Below, piece after piece: positions 33,667-45,036 of a stretch of 64,000 nt of DNA. The DNA is from Arthonia radiata (Eukaryota > Ascomycota > Arthoniomycetes > Arthoniales > Arthoniaceae): the NCBI GenBank assembly GCA_002989075.1, contig PSQN01000007.1, positions 1,053,359 to 1,117,358 of the forward strand, read 5' to 3'. Position 1 is the stretch's first letter. Each line of letters starts with the position of its first letter. The position numbers were made by a program, and so were the translations under genes. Under the pieces are notes generated by a model that was given only the letters and a program-made list of their open reading frames with translations, did no database searches and was not told where the DNA came from.

Positions 33667-35415
33667 ATTGGCGGGTGGGTGCGCGGAAGAGGTACGGTCT
33701 TGGGTATTCGGAAACCCGAAGATTTTAACGGATGTCTCTGCTCTGTAGGATCAATTTCAGGTCGAAATGTCAGAAGACTGCCAGAGCTTTGTTTCAATTC
33801 TTATTTGACTTCTGCTTGGCTTACTAAGTACGACGAGGTAGACACGACGAAGTGACGGTATTTGTATTCTTGTCGAGGAAGCACAGGGTGCAGCTGTCAA
33901 CAGCTTGCAACATCTTTTGTGAATTCAGCTGGTAAGTCATCGTTCGATCAGCCATACGTGTTGAATGGATCGAGGCATGTCTTTGCTTCCCGTCTGAGAT
34001 CATCTCACAATGACTTCGGCTTATGTATGACTCAGCGCAAGGCCTTCGGAAAGATAAAGGGACGAGCTCGGTGGAAACTGAGCAGTGTCAACTGACGCAC
34101 GGAGCGCTGTATGCTGTACTATTTTCCGCGGATGAACAGCATTGCAAACATGCGGGGCCAGGTTGGCTTTGTTGCAGGCCAAATTGTCCAACTATTGGCC
34201 CACTAAAGATCGATCCGTCCAAATATCGAAGAACAGGTTACTGAAATGACCAGCGCCGAACTTGTACTACGAGGGGCGGTAGCGGACGGTCGCTGTTATA
34301 GCTTTATACAGTGTAGTTGGTAAGACGGCATAGAAGTGGACAGGGACCATGCGCTTGCTGATACTCCGTCCCCTCTAACGGGAACTCGATTCGTGAATTG
34401 GCCCCATGTGCGGCTACTTAGTCATCAACTCTCCGTTGGCGATCCTGGGAAACGAGTAGCGCCACTCCGTATAGCTTTGAACGCTGCCCAAACACTCTCA
34501 ACACACGCTCTCGTTCGAACCCTCACCACTGTACGTCCCAGCCTTAGAGCTGACTGACAAACAGACTACAGTGGTGTTGCATCGTCTCCAAAGCAATGGA
34601 CCTCCACTGGAATCGGGCTGGCCGGGATCATTTGAGGCCAGAATAAGGAAGTTCGGTTCAGCCCTGCTTGCTCGACGGTTCAGGTTGTGTCTCGGCCCCA
34701 GTCCTTCAAACCTACTGAGCACGGTACGGAGCACGGAGTACCGATGTTTCACACCCAATCTAAGCCGCCAATGCCTGCGTTATACAAAAATCTGCCAATT
34801 GTAACGCAATAGACCAGACGCGGTGTCTGTACGATCGTGTGCCGGTCATTACCACTGGCTTACACTGCTCCTTTGGGATTCCACTGACTCTTGTCTGCCT
34901 TGTCTGAGAGACCTGCAAACAGAACATCATCGTACCAAGGCTTGTAGCCATACAGATGTCCACACGTAGAGTTTGGGGAATGATGATTACCGCAGGGTCT
35001 TGCCGTACACCTACCTCACAACCTCTAACCGAATGCAAAGGCTGGTGCAGATAACTCCGTCGGACTCTGCTGACAGTGTTTCGGTTACTGCTTCGTGGCT
35101 TGAAGAAAGGCTTGCATACGACCATCAGATGACGATGATGTAGGCGCAGCCTCGAGGCTCCGCTATTGCGTCCAAATACGACACGTGGCTTGACTATGTA
35201 ATGAAGCTGATGTTTCTGATCCCTCACTGCAATCTGGCGATGTCTCTTTCCGAAGAGGTGTACAAATATCAGTCGTCAGCACCTCAAATGGTAGTTCTAT
35301 TCTCAACACCAACAGATTACAGTCCGAGGCGTATCACCTGCCCTAAAGAGCCCCTTCGTTCTTGCTTTCATCTTTTCTTGTGCTCCTAGCAGACACCTGA
35401 ATCCCGCATACCAAT
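33667..35415. other. Intergenic region of about 1.75 kb
   Basis: It lies between divergent genes (33259-33666 minus, 35416-36053 plus). ORFs at 33511-33855, 34498-34804 and 34760-35227 have no domain, splice or composition support. Confidence 0.35.
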
Positions 35416-36053
35416 ATGGCGCCCAACACCCGAGCACCAAAGGTCTCTAAAGCTCTTCCCAGCGCTTCCCTACACAAGAAAAGCCGCCGCGCATCAAAGA
35501 AGCACAGCCACTTCAACATAATCGGAAAGCACCACCTCCATCACAAGACTCGCAAGCCCGTCAAAGCCGACGAGCTGGTGAACGCTGGGAAATTAAAGGA
35601 TGGAATCCAATGTCAGATGACACGCGGCGACTTGAACCAAGAGTATGGAGGCAAACACTTAAAAGCGCTGAACCACAAGGGGCGCGTCGATGCCATGAGA
35701 GAAGCGCTCGAGAAGTACGTGCAGGAGAATAACGGCGACAAGCCTAAGACTGTTATTACAAGGTTCGTCAAGCCATCTCCACTCATCTATCGGACCCTCT
35801 TACCGCCTTTGCTTACTTCACTTCTACCAGGAACCCAACGGCCAGTGGGTTTTCACTAGAGATCCACAGCAGCCATGGCAAAGTCGAGAAGCGCATCCTC
35901 AACAGGAAGGGTGGCTCCGGCTCGATACTCGGCAAGTTGACGCCTCACTTTGGCATGCCCCATCTGCCAAGCACTAAGCGAGCTTCTGCCTCGGCCAATG
36001 GCTCAGCTCTGGGGAAGACGAAGCCAGGAGCTAAGGTAGATGCAGCAGCGTGA
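35416..36053 (+). CDS. Small basic conserved-looking protein
   Basis: Two exons, 35416-35762 and 35831-36053, are split by a 68-nt phase-2 intron (donor GTTCGT, acceptor CTACCAG), giving 189 residues. The N-terminal 50 residues are very basic (KKSRRASKKHSHF and HLHHKTRKPVKADEL). A short folded-looking segment follows (QCQMTRGDLNQEYGGKHLKAL ... VDAMREALEKYV), and the second exon is a Gly/Ser/Lys-rich tail. No signal peptide or membrane helix. A nucleic-acid- or ribosome-associated role would suit the charge, but no known motif was recognised. Confidence 0.65.
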
Positions 36054-37065
36054 AACCCTGCTCCCTGAAGGTCGTACTATACAGTGTACTTAGCTACCAT
36101 CGACGCATCAACCAATTCCGTACCGACATCATTGATTTCACTTTCATCCAGAGCTCTGATCAAGTCAAATCGATCAAATCCTCGCCCTGCCTTGATCAAT
36201 CTCAAACTCTGCAAACCCTGCCTTGACTAGATTTGCCTTACCAATTTATTAGGAAAATGCGAGTCAAATCGCCAAGCATCGACTCAAAGGCTTCAAATAA
36301 AGGCCGCTGTGAGGGACGATCTAATCGACTTGGTCTGGTCCTTGATCTGGAGTGATTTGATCAGCCTTGAGGTTCTTGAATATTGCCTTCAGCCTGTGCA
36401 AAGTGTCGTCTTGAGCAGGAGTCCTGTATCTTTCTCCTGAAGTCATGACCTTTGATCGCAACGATACAACGAAGAAGGCTCAATTATCACTCGAGCAAGG
36501 ACCTACCAAGTAACAAACCGCTCAAAACCCTCGCAGCGAGACTTCCGACCATCAGTAGCTATTTTCTCAGTCCAGTATCGACACTGTGCAGTCGCAAGAG
36601 AACGAACAATATTTGCCAACCATCGGAAACGGAAGGAAAGATCGAGCAAAGAGACGTTCTCAGCAAACATGAGACTTCCAAGTCAGCAGAAGAGGCGCTT
36701 TGTCTTACGTAGGAGAATACTGTAAAGGGCATCTAGAGTGTACTGGCTTATATCAGTATCGTAGCAGTCACTGAGGCTGCTACGCTGCTGCTCTCGTAGA
36801 CAGACCTATTCTAATAGGCGAAAATGGTGCTTACTAGTTTTTGTAGCTACAGGCGATTTCACGAAACGAGAGTTCTGAAGAAGGTATAGTATTGAAGTTT
36901 CTCTTAGGGTAGTTTGAACCCTCAATTTGTCCTCTCACTGGTTTGCCTTCTACTTACCACGTTTAATACTTAAGGAACAATAAAGAGTACGAGGCACGTA
37001 CTTCGATCCAGCTAGGGTTGCCCATTTCCCAAACTGTACAATATTGAAAGCTCAGCACTCACTCC
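36054..37065. other. Intergenic region, convergent gene ends
   Basis: About 1 kb, moderately AT-rich, between the basic-protein gene and the GMC oxidoreductase gene. Repeated GATCAAATC/GACTCAAA-like words occur at about 36150-36370 without a clear period. No gene found. Confidence 0.35.
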
Positions 37066-39296
37066 TCAAACGTCACTCAAAATATCCTCAGCGATCTTCT
37101 CCGCCAGCGCATAAATCGTACTCTGCGGATGGCCCGGCGGCAACAGCGGGAACGAACTCGCGTCCACCACCCTCAGCCTCTCCGTTCCAATCACTCGCGC
37201 TTTCGAGTCCAGCACCGCGTTCGGGTCGTCCACCTGGCCCATGGCCTGCGTATCGTCAGCTTGTCTTTCACGGGAGCGTCGTATCCTGACAACATCTCCA
37301 CATTCGGTCGCGTATCCGCTGGGGACGGCAGAGAACTTACACACGACCCCGCCACATGAAACACCGAATTGAAATCCCTCCTCACGAACTCCAAAATCTC
37401 CTCGTCGCTCTCCACCGCCTTACCTGGAAACACCTCGCCCCCGACACTCACATCGCTCAGACTCTTCGTCGCCCACACCTGCCTGCCCCGCTTGAACGCC
37501 GCGACAGCCACGGCGACATCAGTAGGGTGCGTGAGCCAGTTCGGATCGATGAGCGGCGCATCCGCCGTGTCCGGCGATGCGATACTGACCTTCCCGCGCG
37601 ACAGTGGCGACACCAGCGCGACGTACAGGCTGGCGTAATTGTAGCCAGGTACAGGGTCAGCGCGCGTGGCGTTGCGGCGGTAGAAGGCGAAGGCAGGGGA
37701 GGGGAGGAATTCGAGGTTCGGCCAGTCGGGGGGAAAGGTGGAGAGGTCGGTGCGGGTTTGATTGGTGAGAGTAGCGGAGAGGTCGGTGGGGAGTTTTTCG
37801 AAGGCTGTGTGGGGCGTTGGTATTGTTTTGGTAAGTGGGAGGAGGACTGAGGGGGCTTACCCATGAACTCGCCGCCGGGTGCCGAGAGCATGCCGCTGCC
37901 GTTTGTGTTGAACGCGGCGACGGCTTGGTCGCGGTAGGTAGGGTCGTATGTCAGCGCGGAGGTGGTGAGGACGTTGACGCGGTGCGTGATTGAGAAGAGG
38001 ATGTGATCCTGGGGGTGTCAGCGCGGATAGACGTTGCAGTGATGGAGGAGACTGTAGCTCACCCATAGGTTCTGGCCTACGCCGGGCCGATCGGCAACAA
38101 TGGGGATATCATGCTCTTGCAGCGTAGCAGACGGACCGACACCGGATACCATGAGCAACTGTGGTGACTGGAAAGCTCCTGCGGATATGATTACTTCTCT
38201 GGATGCACTTAACGTGAACAGACCAGATGCGTCTTCAACAAGAACACCGGTCGCTGTCGTCTCATCGAAGAGGATTTTCTTTGCTAAAGTGTTGTTGTAT
38301 ATCTGAAGATTCGGACGGCTCATGGCTGGTTGCAAGAAGCCCGTTTCCGACGACTCACGCAAGCCATTGGTGTGGTTGAGCGTCGAGGCGCACCACGAGC
38401 TGCCCATGATGTTGCCACTGGTCAAGCCCTGGATGGGAGAAAGACCTGCTTCCGCAAAGCCTTTCGCAGCCCATGTGGAGAAGGCGTGGCCGTACTTTGC
38501 GTAGCTCACATCAAGGGGACCTGAGCCGTCGCCTAATGTTGTGAGATCATACGATGGAGTGGCGTTGACTCCTCGGCTTGCGATGTCAGGCGGCGTGAAA
38601 TCCAGGCTGTGCTCGAAGTACGGCAAAAGATTTTCGAATGTGTACGATTGATCATCGACGGCATCGGCCCACGCCTGGTAAGAGCCGGCGTTGCCGCGTT
38701 GGTACAACATGTAATGACGGGCGCTGGAGCCGCCAAGGCACTTTCCACGAGCATAGTGGTTTACGCTGTCAAGAGCGCCCTAAGAATTTGAGTATCGGCC
38801 AAAGACTAGAGGTTTGCAACATACCGCCTGTGGGGTGGTGTTGAAGTTCCAGTCGATGAGAGAGTTGTAGTAGGCAGGTATTGTGTCGGTCTGCTGTGTA
38901 TCGTATCCTGGGACTTGGCTAATGTTGCCAGCAGCTTCATAAAATCCTCCGGCCTCGACTACGGCAACTAAAAGTGCACGATTGGCAGAGAGTCTAGCCA
39001 TAGTGAGTATAACGAGAACACAAGTGAGGGCATTCACCTCTGGCCATCAGCTTGATTTCGAGATTGAACGGCCACTCTTGAGGCATGCAAAAGCCTGGCT
39101 TACCGGTTGGCTATTGCCAGTCCTGCAGTGCCGCCTCCAACAACGACATAGTCGAAGGTCTTGCCTAGTCAAAAATTGTGCTATACAGAGGACTATTTTT
39201 GTCACGAGATCTTACATGAGCAGCTGTGGGCAGCCCGCACACTCCCCGAACAATACCCAGACCAGCAATGAGGTGCTTACCATGATACATCATCAT
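37066..39296 (-). CDS. GMC-family FAD oxidoreductase (choline/aryl-alcohol dehydrogenase-like)
   Basis: Exons with consistent phases are 39164-39104, 38993-38825, 38779-38063, 38008-37861, 37804-37341 and 37245-37066. A 16-nt first exon at 39296-39281 (ATG ATG ATG TAT CAT G) spliced with GTAAGC fits the required phase and gives 584 residues, normal for the family; the first exon is the weakest part, and a signal-peptide-like reading of the same stretch in the first intron cannot be excluded. [18 protein letters not shown] is the FAD-binding beta-alpha-beta fold, [14 protein letters not shown] is GMC signature 1, and HVAGSCAMG with [15 protein letters not shown] carry the C-terminal active-site and FAD-contact residues. 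Such enzymes oxidise alcohols or sugars with FAD. Substrate unknown. Confidence 0.88.
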
Positions 39297-39940
39297 CCAC
39301 AAATAAATAGTCAGCACGATTACGGCCTACTAAGCAGTTAAGGGCAGAACTACAAAGGCCTCCTTGCGACAATAGGCGTGCCCTCCTTGTTGCGCGAAGA
39401 GAAGCTTTTGAGTGCTTACTAGTCAGCAAGGTGAATAGCCCGGTAGACTCTAGCCGACCAGTCTGCGCCACATTGACCGTACTGAAGGATTCGTGAAGGT
39501 AACCGATTGCGGTCTGGCCTTCAGACGCATGCCTGGTCTTTGCCCCACATCGAAGTGCCAGCGAGTCAGCCTCGCCATAGACAATGCACCCAGCTTCCAC
39601 AAGCGTATAGGTGGCTGTAGGGGATCCGAAACCCTCTGGTAGTTGTCATGCATTAGTCAGGCAGAATGCTGCGTGATTGACCGCTGCTCGAAGTTCAGAG
39701 GAAGATGTGGCTCGTCTTTCCCGATGGATGTACAGCGTTTCCACATTTCGACTCTGCAGGCAATCATTTGCGGCAGTATTCAGACATTAAAAATATACAA
39801 CAGAGCTGTTTAACACTTACCGGACGTCCACTGTACAATGGCGTTTAAACCCCTCCGCCGTCGCTATCGTCAGACGAACAATATGCATTAGCCATGTAGA
39901 ATCCAAGGATATCATGGTGGCGACAAAGAAGCGCTGTTGC
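39297..39940. other. Intergenic region between two minus-strand genes
   Basis: It contains the GMC oxidoreductase promoter and the UVDE 3' flank. No other feature seen. Confidence 0.35.
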
Positions 39941-42154
39941 TCAATCTTCTTCCATATCTTCTTCCTCTTTGTAAGTCTTCGTTGTCTTCGATCCTCGACC
40001 GCTCTTCCGCCTCTTACTCCCGTTTCCGACAGGCAGAGTTGCTTCCTCCTCTTCCATCGCCTCTTCAGCGCTATCCGGCGTCGTTTCTTTCTTCTGCTTC
40101 GCCTTACTTTTTGACGCCTTTGCAGGCGGCGTCTTCGTCTTCGTCTTCTTACCATCACCATTAGCCTCCTCGTTCATACTCGCCGCGGCTTTCGCCAGTG
40201 CCTGCGGTTTCTCCTGAACCGCTGTCTCGCCCTTGATGACATCAGCGGGTACTTGATTTTTTTTCGCAGCGAGCTCTTGAGCAAGCTCAGCCTTCGCTTG
40301 CGCAATGACGATCTTGCGCTGTGCGGCGTTCAGCTTAGTAGCCGGCCCGTCACCATCCTTCTTCTTGACGACGCGCTTGACAGGCCGAAGCCACTCTTCC
40401 ATGCCGACTGGCCAGTAGACCCGGCCGAGAGGGCCGCCCATGTTGAGCTCGTCCTCCGGTATCACCTGTGGAGGCTCAGGATCTGGAGCGGTTTCCGCTA
40501 TGCTCGCAGCATCATCCGCATCTTCTTCCTCAGTCTTGCGCTTCTTCTTGGGTGTCGCCTTCTTCTTTGGTGGAGGCTTGACGGGTTTGTTTTCGTCTTC
40601 CCGAACGTGTGGAATGAGCTCGCTGAAGCGATCGTACCCTGGAAGCTTGAAAGTCCGCATCAGCTCAAAGACGGCTTGCTCTTTGTCTTTGGCCTCAATC
40701 ATGAGATCCATGTCTGGTGGACAGGGCGGTAGCGTGGCAGGGCGTGGGTTGTGTTTGCGCCGCTGCGTAGCAGTGATTGCGGGTGGTGTCTGCTCTGAGT
40801 AGTGCATCTTCGGTGTAATGCCCTTTCTGCGCCATGTCTCGAGGATGCGGGGGTACAAGTCCATGATGTCTTTCGTCCCTTCCCGGATGTTGTCCGAATC
40901 AAATAAAATATTATGGTGGTGGAAGTCCAATACCATTGGAATGTTCAGCACCTCGCAAATGGGCAACAAGTCGTGGACGGTGTATGAAACATCATCATTC
41001 TCGAGCACGAGCCGCTTCTTGATCGGCTCACTGAGCTTGCTGTAGTTCTCGCGGAAGCGATCCAGCGTCGCAGGTTTGTCTCCAAACACCCCGCCCATGT
41101 GCAATATCATCACAGCGTCACGATCCTGCTGTTCGGGTAGCTTGAGTAATGACAGCATCTCTTCATGGTACTCAAGATCGCGAAAAGCGTTCTCAATGAC
41201 ACTTTCCCTTGGGCTACCAAGCTGTGTGAACTGCCCCGGATGCGTTGTAAGTCGATGGCCTAGCTCGCCAGCAACCTTGCCGACTTTTGCCAGCTCCTCA
41301 GCTGCGAAGGGTGCAAGCTTGTATCCAAACTCGGGATGAGATGCAAACGGAAAAGCCTCGCTGGACAGCCGAAGGAACTTGATATTGAACTTGTCATTCC
41401 AGCGTATCAGCTTGGCCATGTCACGTACATTCTGCAAGCACAAATTCTCGACGAATTTCTGACCGCGTGCGACGTCCGCGGGCTTGTCTTTGTCTGGACG
41501 ATTTTTCGTTGGGTGCTCGGGTTGGGATGGGTCGGCGAGCGGATGGCGATGTTCGAGAATCGAGGCGATGCGAGTCGTTCGTGAGCAGAACACTGGTGGA
41601 CTCGAGAAACGGAGATATGTACACAGACATGCATAACCTAACCGTCCCTTCCATGGTAGTGGAAGATAGTCGCTATTGACTGGCGGTGGCCGCCGCGAGG
41701 CCTCTTTGATCTCTTGCTCGTCTGCTTCCTCCTCAACAGCCTCGGCTTCTGGATCGCCGGCGATCTCATCGCCTCCAGCTGCAGCTTTTTTGTCCGGCTT
41801 GCTGATTGTGTCGCCATCTGTTATTGCGCCAACGGCCTTGCCTTTCTTGGCTGACTGCGACTTCTTCGGTGGCTGCGGCTTCTCCGCAGGCACGTCAGAA
41901 AGAGGCGAGTCAGAGTCTTCCTCAGTCTTGACGTTGCCAGGTGTAATCTTTTCGTCCACGTCGCTGTCGGGAGACGCTCTGAGCGCGTCCGGCCCATCGA
42001 ACACATCTCCATTGGTTGTGGGTTGTACGTTCGTTGCGGATGACTTGCAGGATGAGGAATGACGAGACAATCCGCTAGGTACGGGTGGAGGAGGCATCGA
42101 AGCATTTGCAGCTTCCGCGGGAGCCGGCGCGTTCGATCTCTTCCTCTTGCCCAT
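39941..42154 (-). CDS. uve1: UV-damage endonuclease (UVDE/Uve1 family)
   Basis: An intronless ORF; the ATG at 42154 (MGKRKRS) gives 737 residues. In-frame ATGs at 42256 and 42358 would add 34 or 68. The enzyme nicks DNA 5' to UV photoproducts in an alternative excision repair route. The TIM-barrel core spans about residues 180-530: WKGRLGYACL, FLRLSSEAFPFASHP, THPGQFTQLGSPR, ILHMGGVFGDK, RLVLENDD, LDFHHHNI and MHYSEQ, which hold the metal-binding His, Glu and Asp residues of the family, and CPPDMDLMIEAKDKEQAV. The N-terminal 170 and C-terminal 200 residues are Lys/Glu/Pro-rich, disordered and carry nuclear-localisation-like clusters (GKRKR, KKKRK). The extension from 42256 is Arg-rich and free of acidic residues, like a mitochondrial presequence. 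Confidence 0.95.
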   Translation of the reverse strand: MGKRKRSNAPAPAEAANASMPPPPVPSGLSRHSSSCKSSATNVQPTTNGDVFDGPDALRASPDSDVDEKITPGNVKTEEDSDSPLSDVPAEKPQPPKKSQSAKKGKAVGAITDGDTISKPDKKAAAGGDEIAGDPEAEAVEEEADEQEIKEASRRPPPVNSDYLPLPWKGRLGYACLCTYLRFSSPPVFCSRTTRIASILEHRHPLADPSQPEHPTKNRPDKDKPADVARGQKFVENLCLQNVRDMAKLIRWNDKFNIKFLRLSSEAFPFASHPEFGYKLAPFAAEELAKVGKVAGELGHRLTTHPGQFTQLGSPRESVIENAFRDLEYHEEMLSLLKLPEQQDRDAVMILHMGGVFGDKPATLDRFRENYSKLSEPIKKRLVLENDDVSYTVHDLLPICEVLNIPMVLDFHHHNILFDSDNIREGTKDIMDLYPRILETWRRKGITPKMHYSEQTPPAITATQRRKHNPRPATLPPCPPDMDLMIEAKDKEQAVFELMRTFKLPGYDRFSELIPHVREDENKPVKPPPKKKATPKKKRKTEEEDADDAASIAETAPDPEPPQVIPEDELNMGGPLGRVYWPVGMEEWLRPVKRVVKKKDGDGPATKLNAAQRKIVIAQAKAELAQELAAKKNQVPADVIKGETAVQEKPQALAKAAASMNEEANGDGKKTKTKTPPAKASKSKAKQKKETTPDSAEEAMEEEEATLPVGNGSKRRKSGRGSKTTKTYKEEEDMEED

Positions 42155-43450
42155 TGCAGTGAATGTTGCGTGGAAAGGTGCACGATTGAGAGCAGTCGGG
42201 TGACGGGTGGCGGCAAGACCACGATACAATGAAGCTGGACGACACGGTTTGAACATGCACCTACAGCGATGGGTGGACAGATGAAACAACCATAGTCCGC
42301 AGTCGACAAGGGACGCGTCTGGCGCGTGGGAACTCGAATCAAGCCGCGTCCATGACATCAGCGCCACTTAGAGAGCTGTCACGTGTCCGTCTCCTCCCAC
42401 GGGCACGAAAACCTCAGCGTACCCTCAGCATGGCTTAGCATCCTCTTCATCGAATTCACGCCCGTCCGTCAGTCGTACGCGCGTTGGACAAGGACGCCAA
42501 CGTTCTAACGCGCGACCCGCTTGCCGCTTCCATCCTTCACGGTTCTCTCCAATCCCTGACGGACAGCAAACGTGGGAATTCTACACGTGGAATTTTCGAC
42601 GCCGTCACCTCTTCTTGTACAAATTCATATACGTACGTGCGCCACAACATGGTCTGTCATTATCAAAGCAGATCGAGCTGATGGTGAGCGGGACCCACCC
42701 AAGGAAGTCATTATCGTTCTTAGTATTCGAGATCCTACGAACAGCTGTGCTCTCCTCTGACCTGAAGACATCCATGTCTTCGCGGTCAGCATGGCCAATT
42801 CCCCAAACAACTCAACCCGACGCTAGACCCACCGTAAGCAGGCGTGGGCCATCAGCTTTACTCTTGCTGGCGTGTTTCCGCAAAGGGTGTTGCGACTGCA
42901 GGCTGTCCGACCCATACCTGAGGCCTCGCGCCGACCCGTCTTGCGTGGCCACGTGTTTCGAGCTTTGGACTGCTCTTGTTCTTGCCTAGTGCTGCAGTCA
43001 GCCCTTTGACCAAAAGAGCATATGCATGGGGCGATGGGGGCGATAGGGCCGGTGGGGTCCAAGAACCAGCAAAGGATCGTTCAGACACGGCGCGTTTCCA
43101 CCTCCATCTGTGAAGCGCCTGACATCCGGCATGCCGGCGTCACGACGATTCCCTCTCCTCCAACTATGAGCCAATATGGAAACCGATCCGGTCGTCCACT
43201 GCAAGGATCTGCTGACGTGCAAAAGCTGTTTGCAGTGGATTACACGTACACTAAATGGCTATCCCGCGAGTCAACTTCGATCCCATCCAGCAGCAGAAGA
43301 TGACATTCGCACAAGCCCCCCGAGCTGGTATGGGTGTTTCGCGGAGCGGCGCAGCCGAGAGGCACTCGACTGTTGCCCGAACACTTGCGTAACGCTTCTA
43401 AAATTAGCATAGCGTACGCTACACCACAAGACGGTGCTAAGCGTATAGTC
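42155..43450. other. Upstream region of UVDE, no further gene
   Basis: Short ORFs only. The first 200 bp encode possible N-terminal extensions of the endonuclease. Nothing else could be supported before the tandem array. Confidence 0.35.
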
Positions 43451-43469
43451 GCAGCGTGGCAGCAGCACT

Positions 43470-44660
43470 TTGGTCCTTGTGCAGGCTCCTGAAACGAGCA
43501 ACGTTCAAGGTACATGGGCTGTCTGCCCCAAGATCTTTGACACTGTTGTACAGCTAGAGGTAAGCGACTGCCGCAGGTCTGAGTCCGCACGCCTGCATGC
43601 GATACTACGCGGGAGAAGCATCTTAGTCAGAGACAGCCGCTGACTCTCGCACCGTCCCTCCCCATATGATGATAGGGTCGAGTGGCCTCTCTTCCGAAGA
43701 CGTTTCGATATCCAGCGACGCTTTCGGAACTTGTGTCGCCCGCGGTCGGACTTACAGCATCCCGTTAAGGTAAGTGCTGTGCAGCGCTGAAAGCCTAATT
43801 ACTGTATAACGGTGGAAGGGGCGTAGATGTCCTTGACAGCTACCTCACTAGCGTTTGCACTGTCCTTCGCGGTAAGATCAGGTGGTCCGTCCTCGGAACA
43901 TGTCTCTCCATCGAATGAGTTGGCCGGAATTCATGTCCAAACGTCGGGCTCGCAGCATACGGTTAAGGTAAGCTTTCTTACAGCCTGCAGCCCAGATTCC
44001 CGCGTAGCGGTATGAATGAAATACATCTCCTTGAGCGACAGTCTACCAGCTCTTGCAGGTTATCAGAGTGAGACTAGGTAGTCACTCTTTCAGACGTGTC
44101 CCCTTGACCAGCGACGAGTTTGGCGCATGCATTACCGGCTATGATCCTCGGCGTAAAGTATGCGACCAGAGGCTTGCGACCCATCTTATCCGAGGCCCCT
44201 GTCGCCGCATAACAAATGTTGGGCATACATGTTCTTACCAGACCTCCTCCTAGACTTTGCGCGGTCCGTTGCCGTGAGATCAAACGGCCTTTCTTCGAGA
44301 CATGCTTCTCAGCTGACCAACGGCGCTGCCAGTACACGTGTCGCCCAACCCAAGATCTGGCTTGCGCTACACGTTTTCAATAACCGACGCATACATGCCG
44401 AGGTTCGTGTCCTCGCATGGCATACGCGAGAGTTGTGTTGTTGCGAGACACCGTCCCCTGGCTTTCCGCTCGGTCGACTGGCGTGCGCCCAACTGGCCTC
44501 TCTTCTGACAAACGTCTTACATGGAAGAGCCTCCTTGCGAATCCCACTCGTTGGATTTACGCCCGCGCCATGCCAGTTAGTCAGCATCGATTCAGGGTTG
44601 ACGTTTCTGGGGTTGAGCTCTGTGAAGGGCGTGTCATCCTCGTTCCCGTCCTGTTAGACG
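43470..44660. repeat. Degenerate tandem array, period about 200 bp, five to six units
   Basis: Related blocks recur with anchor words at 43684 (GGCCTCTCTTCC), 43884 (GGTCCGTCCTCG), about 44081 (GTCACTCTTTCAG), 44286 (GGCCTTTCTTCGAG) and 44495 (GGCCTCTCTTCTG), spaced 200, 197, 205 and 209 bp. A sixth, weaker unit seems to start near 43472. Three units end in a donor-like GTAAGC/GTAAGT (43560, 43770, 43978), spaced 210 and 208 bp, followed after 50-65 bp by an acceptor-like AG, so a unit looks like an exon of about 145 bp plus a short intron. In one frame several units read R-S-x-G-(L/P)-S-S-(E/D/R) after a hydrophobic stretch. Stops interrupt some units. It may be a decayed repetitive gene or a satellite-like duplication. 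Confidence 0.5.
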
Positions 44661-45036
44661 TGCCCAAGAGTAGAGGTGGCCAAGCATGGACAGCAATAAG
44701 GTTTCTGAGACTCGCAGTCAACGTGTTATGATGGAACGCGCTTGATACTTAATATCAAGCAAATATTGCATTCGCATTGCTGTATCACATTCGCCCATTA
44801 CAACTATCTCGCATTTTAATTGCAAGAGTGCACTTGAAAGCCCTTAGCATCTCACGAGATTTTGAAAGCAGTCACGCAGAGTAAGTTTGCATCCACCACC
44901 CTCTGGCATGCTTCCCTGGATGCCTGTGCTATCATGAACAGAGCCGTGTTCAAGCATCAATCAGCGGACCTTGATGCTTCAAGCGATGCATGACATTACA
45001 CTAACGCTCCGCGACCTGTAGCCAGAAACACTAAAG
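44661..45036. other. Short intergenic region
   Basis: Promoter side of the following plus-strand gene; locally AT-rich at 44730-44830. No gene seen. Confidence 0.3.

Noticed and set aside
34498-34560. GTTCGAACCC as a tRNA B box
   Set aside because: No matching A box or cloverleaf could be drawn around it on either strand. No tRNA or rRNA gene was supported anywhere in the window.
29214-39296. Secondary-metabolite gene cluster (O-methyltransferase and GMC oxidoreductase)
   Set aside because: The two enzymes are 6 kb apart with unrelated genes between and no polyketide synthase, peptide synthetase, terpene cyclase, P450, transporter or pathway regulator in the window.
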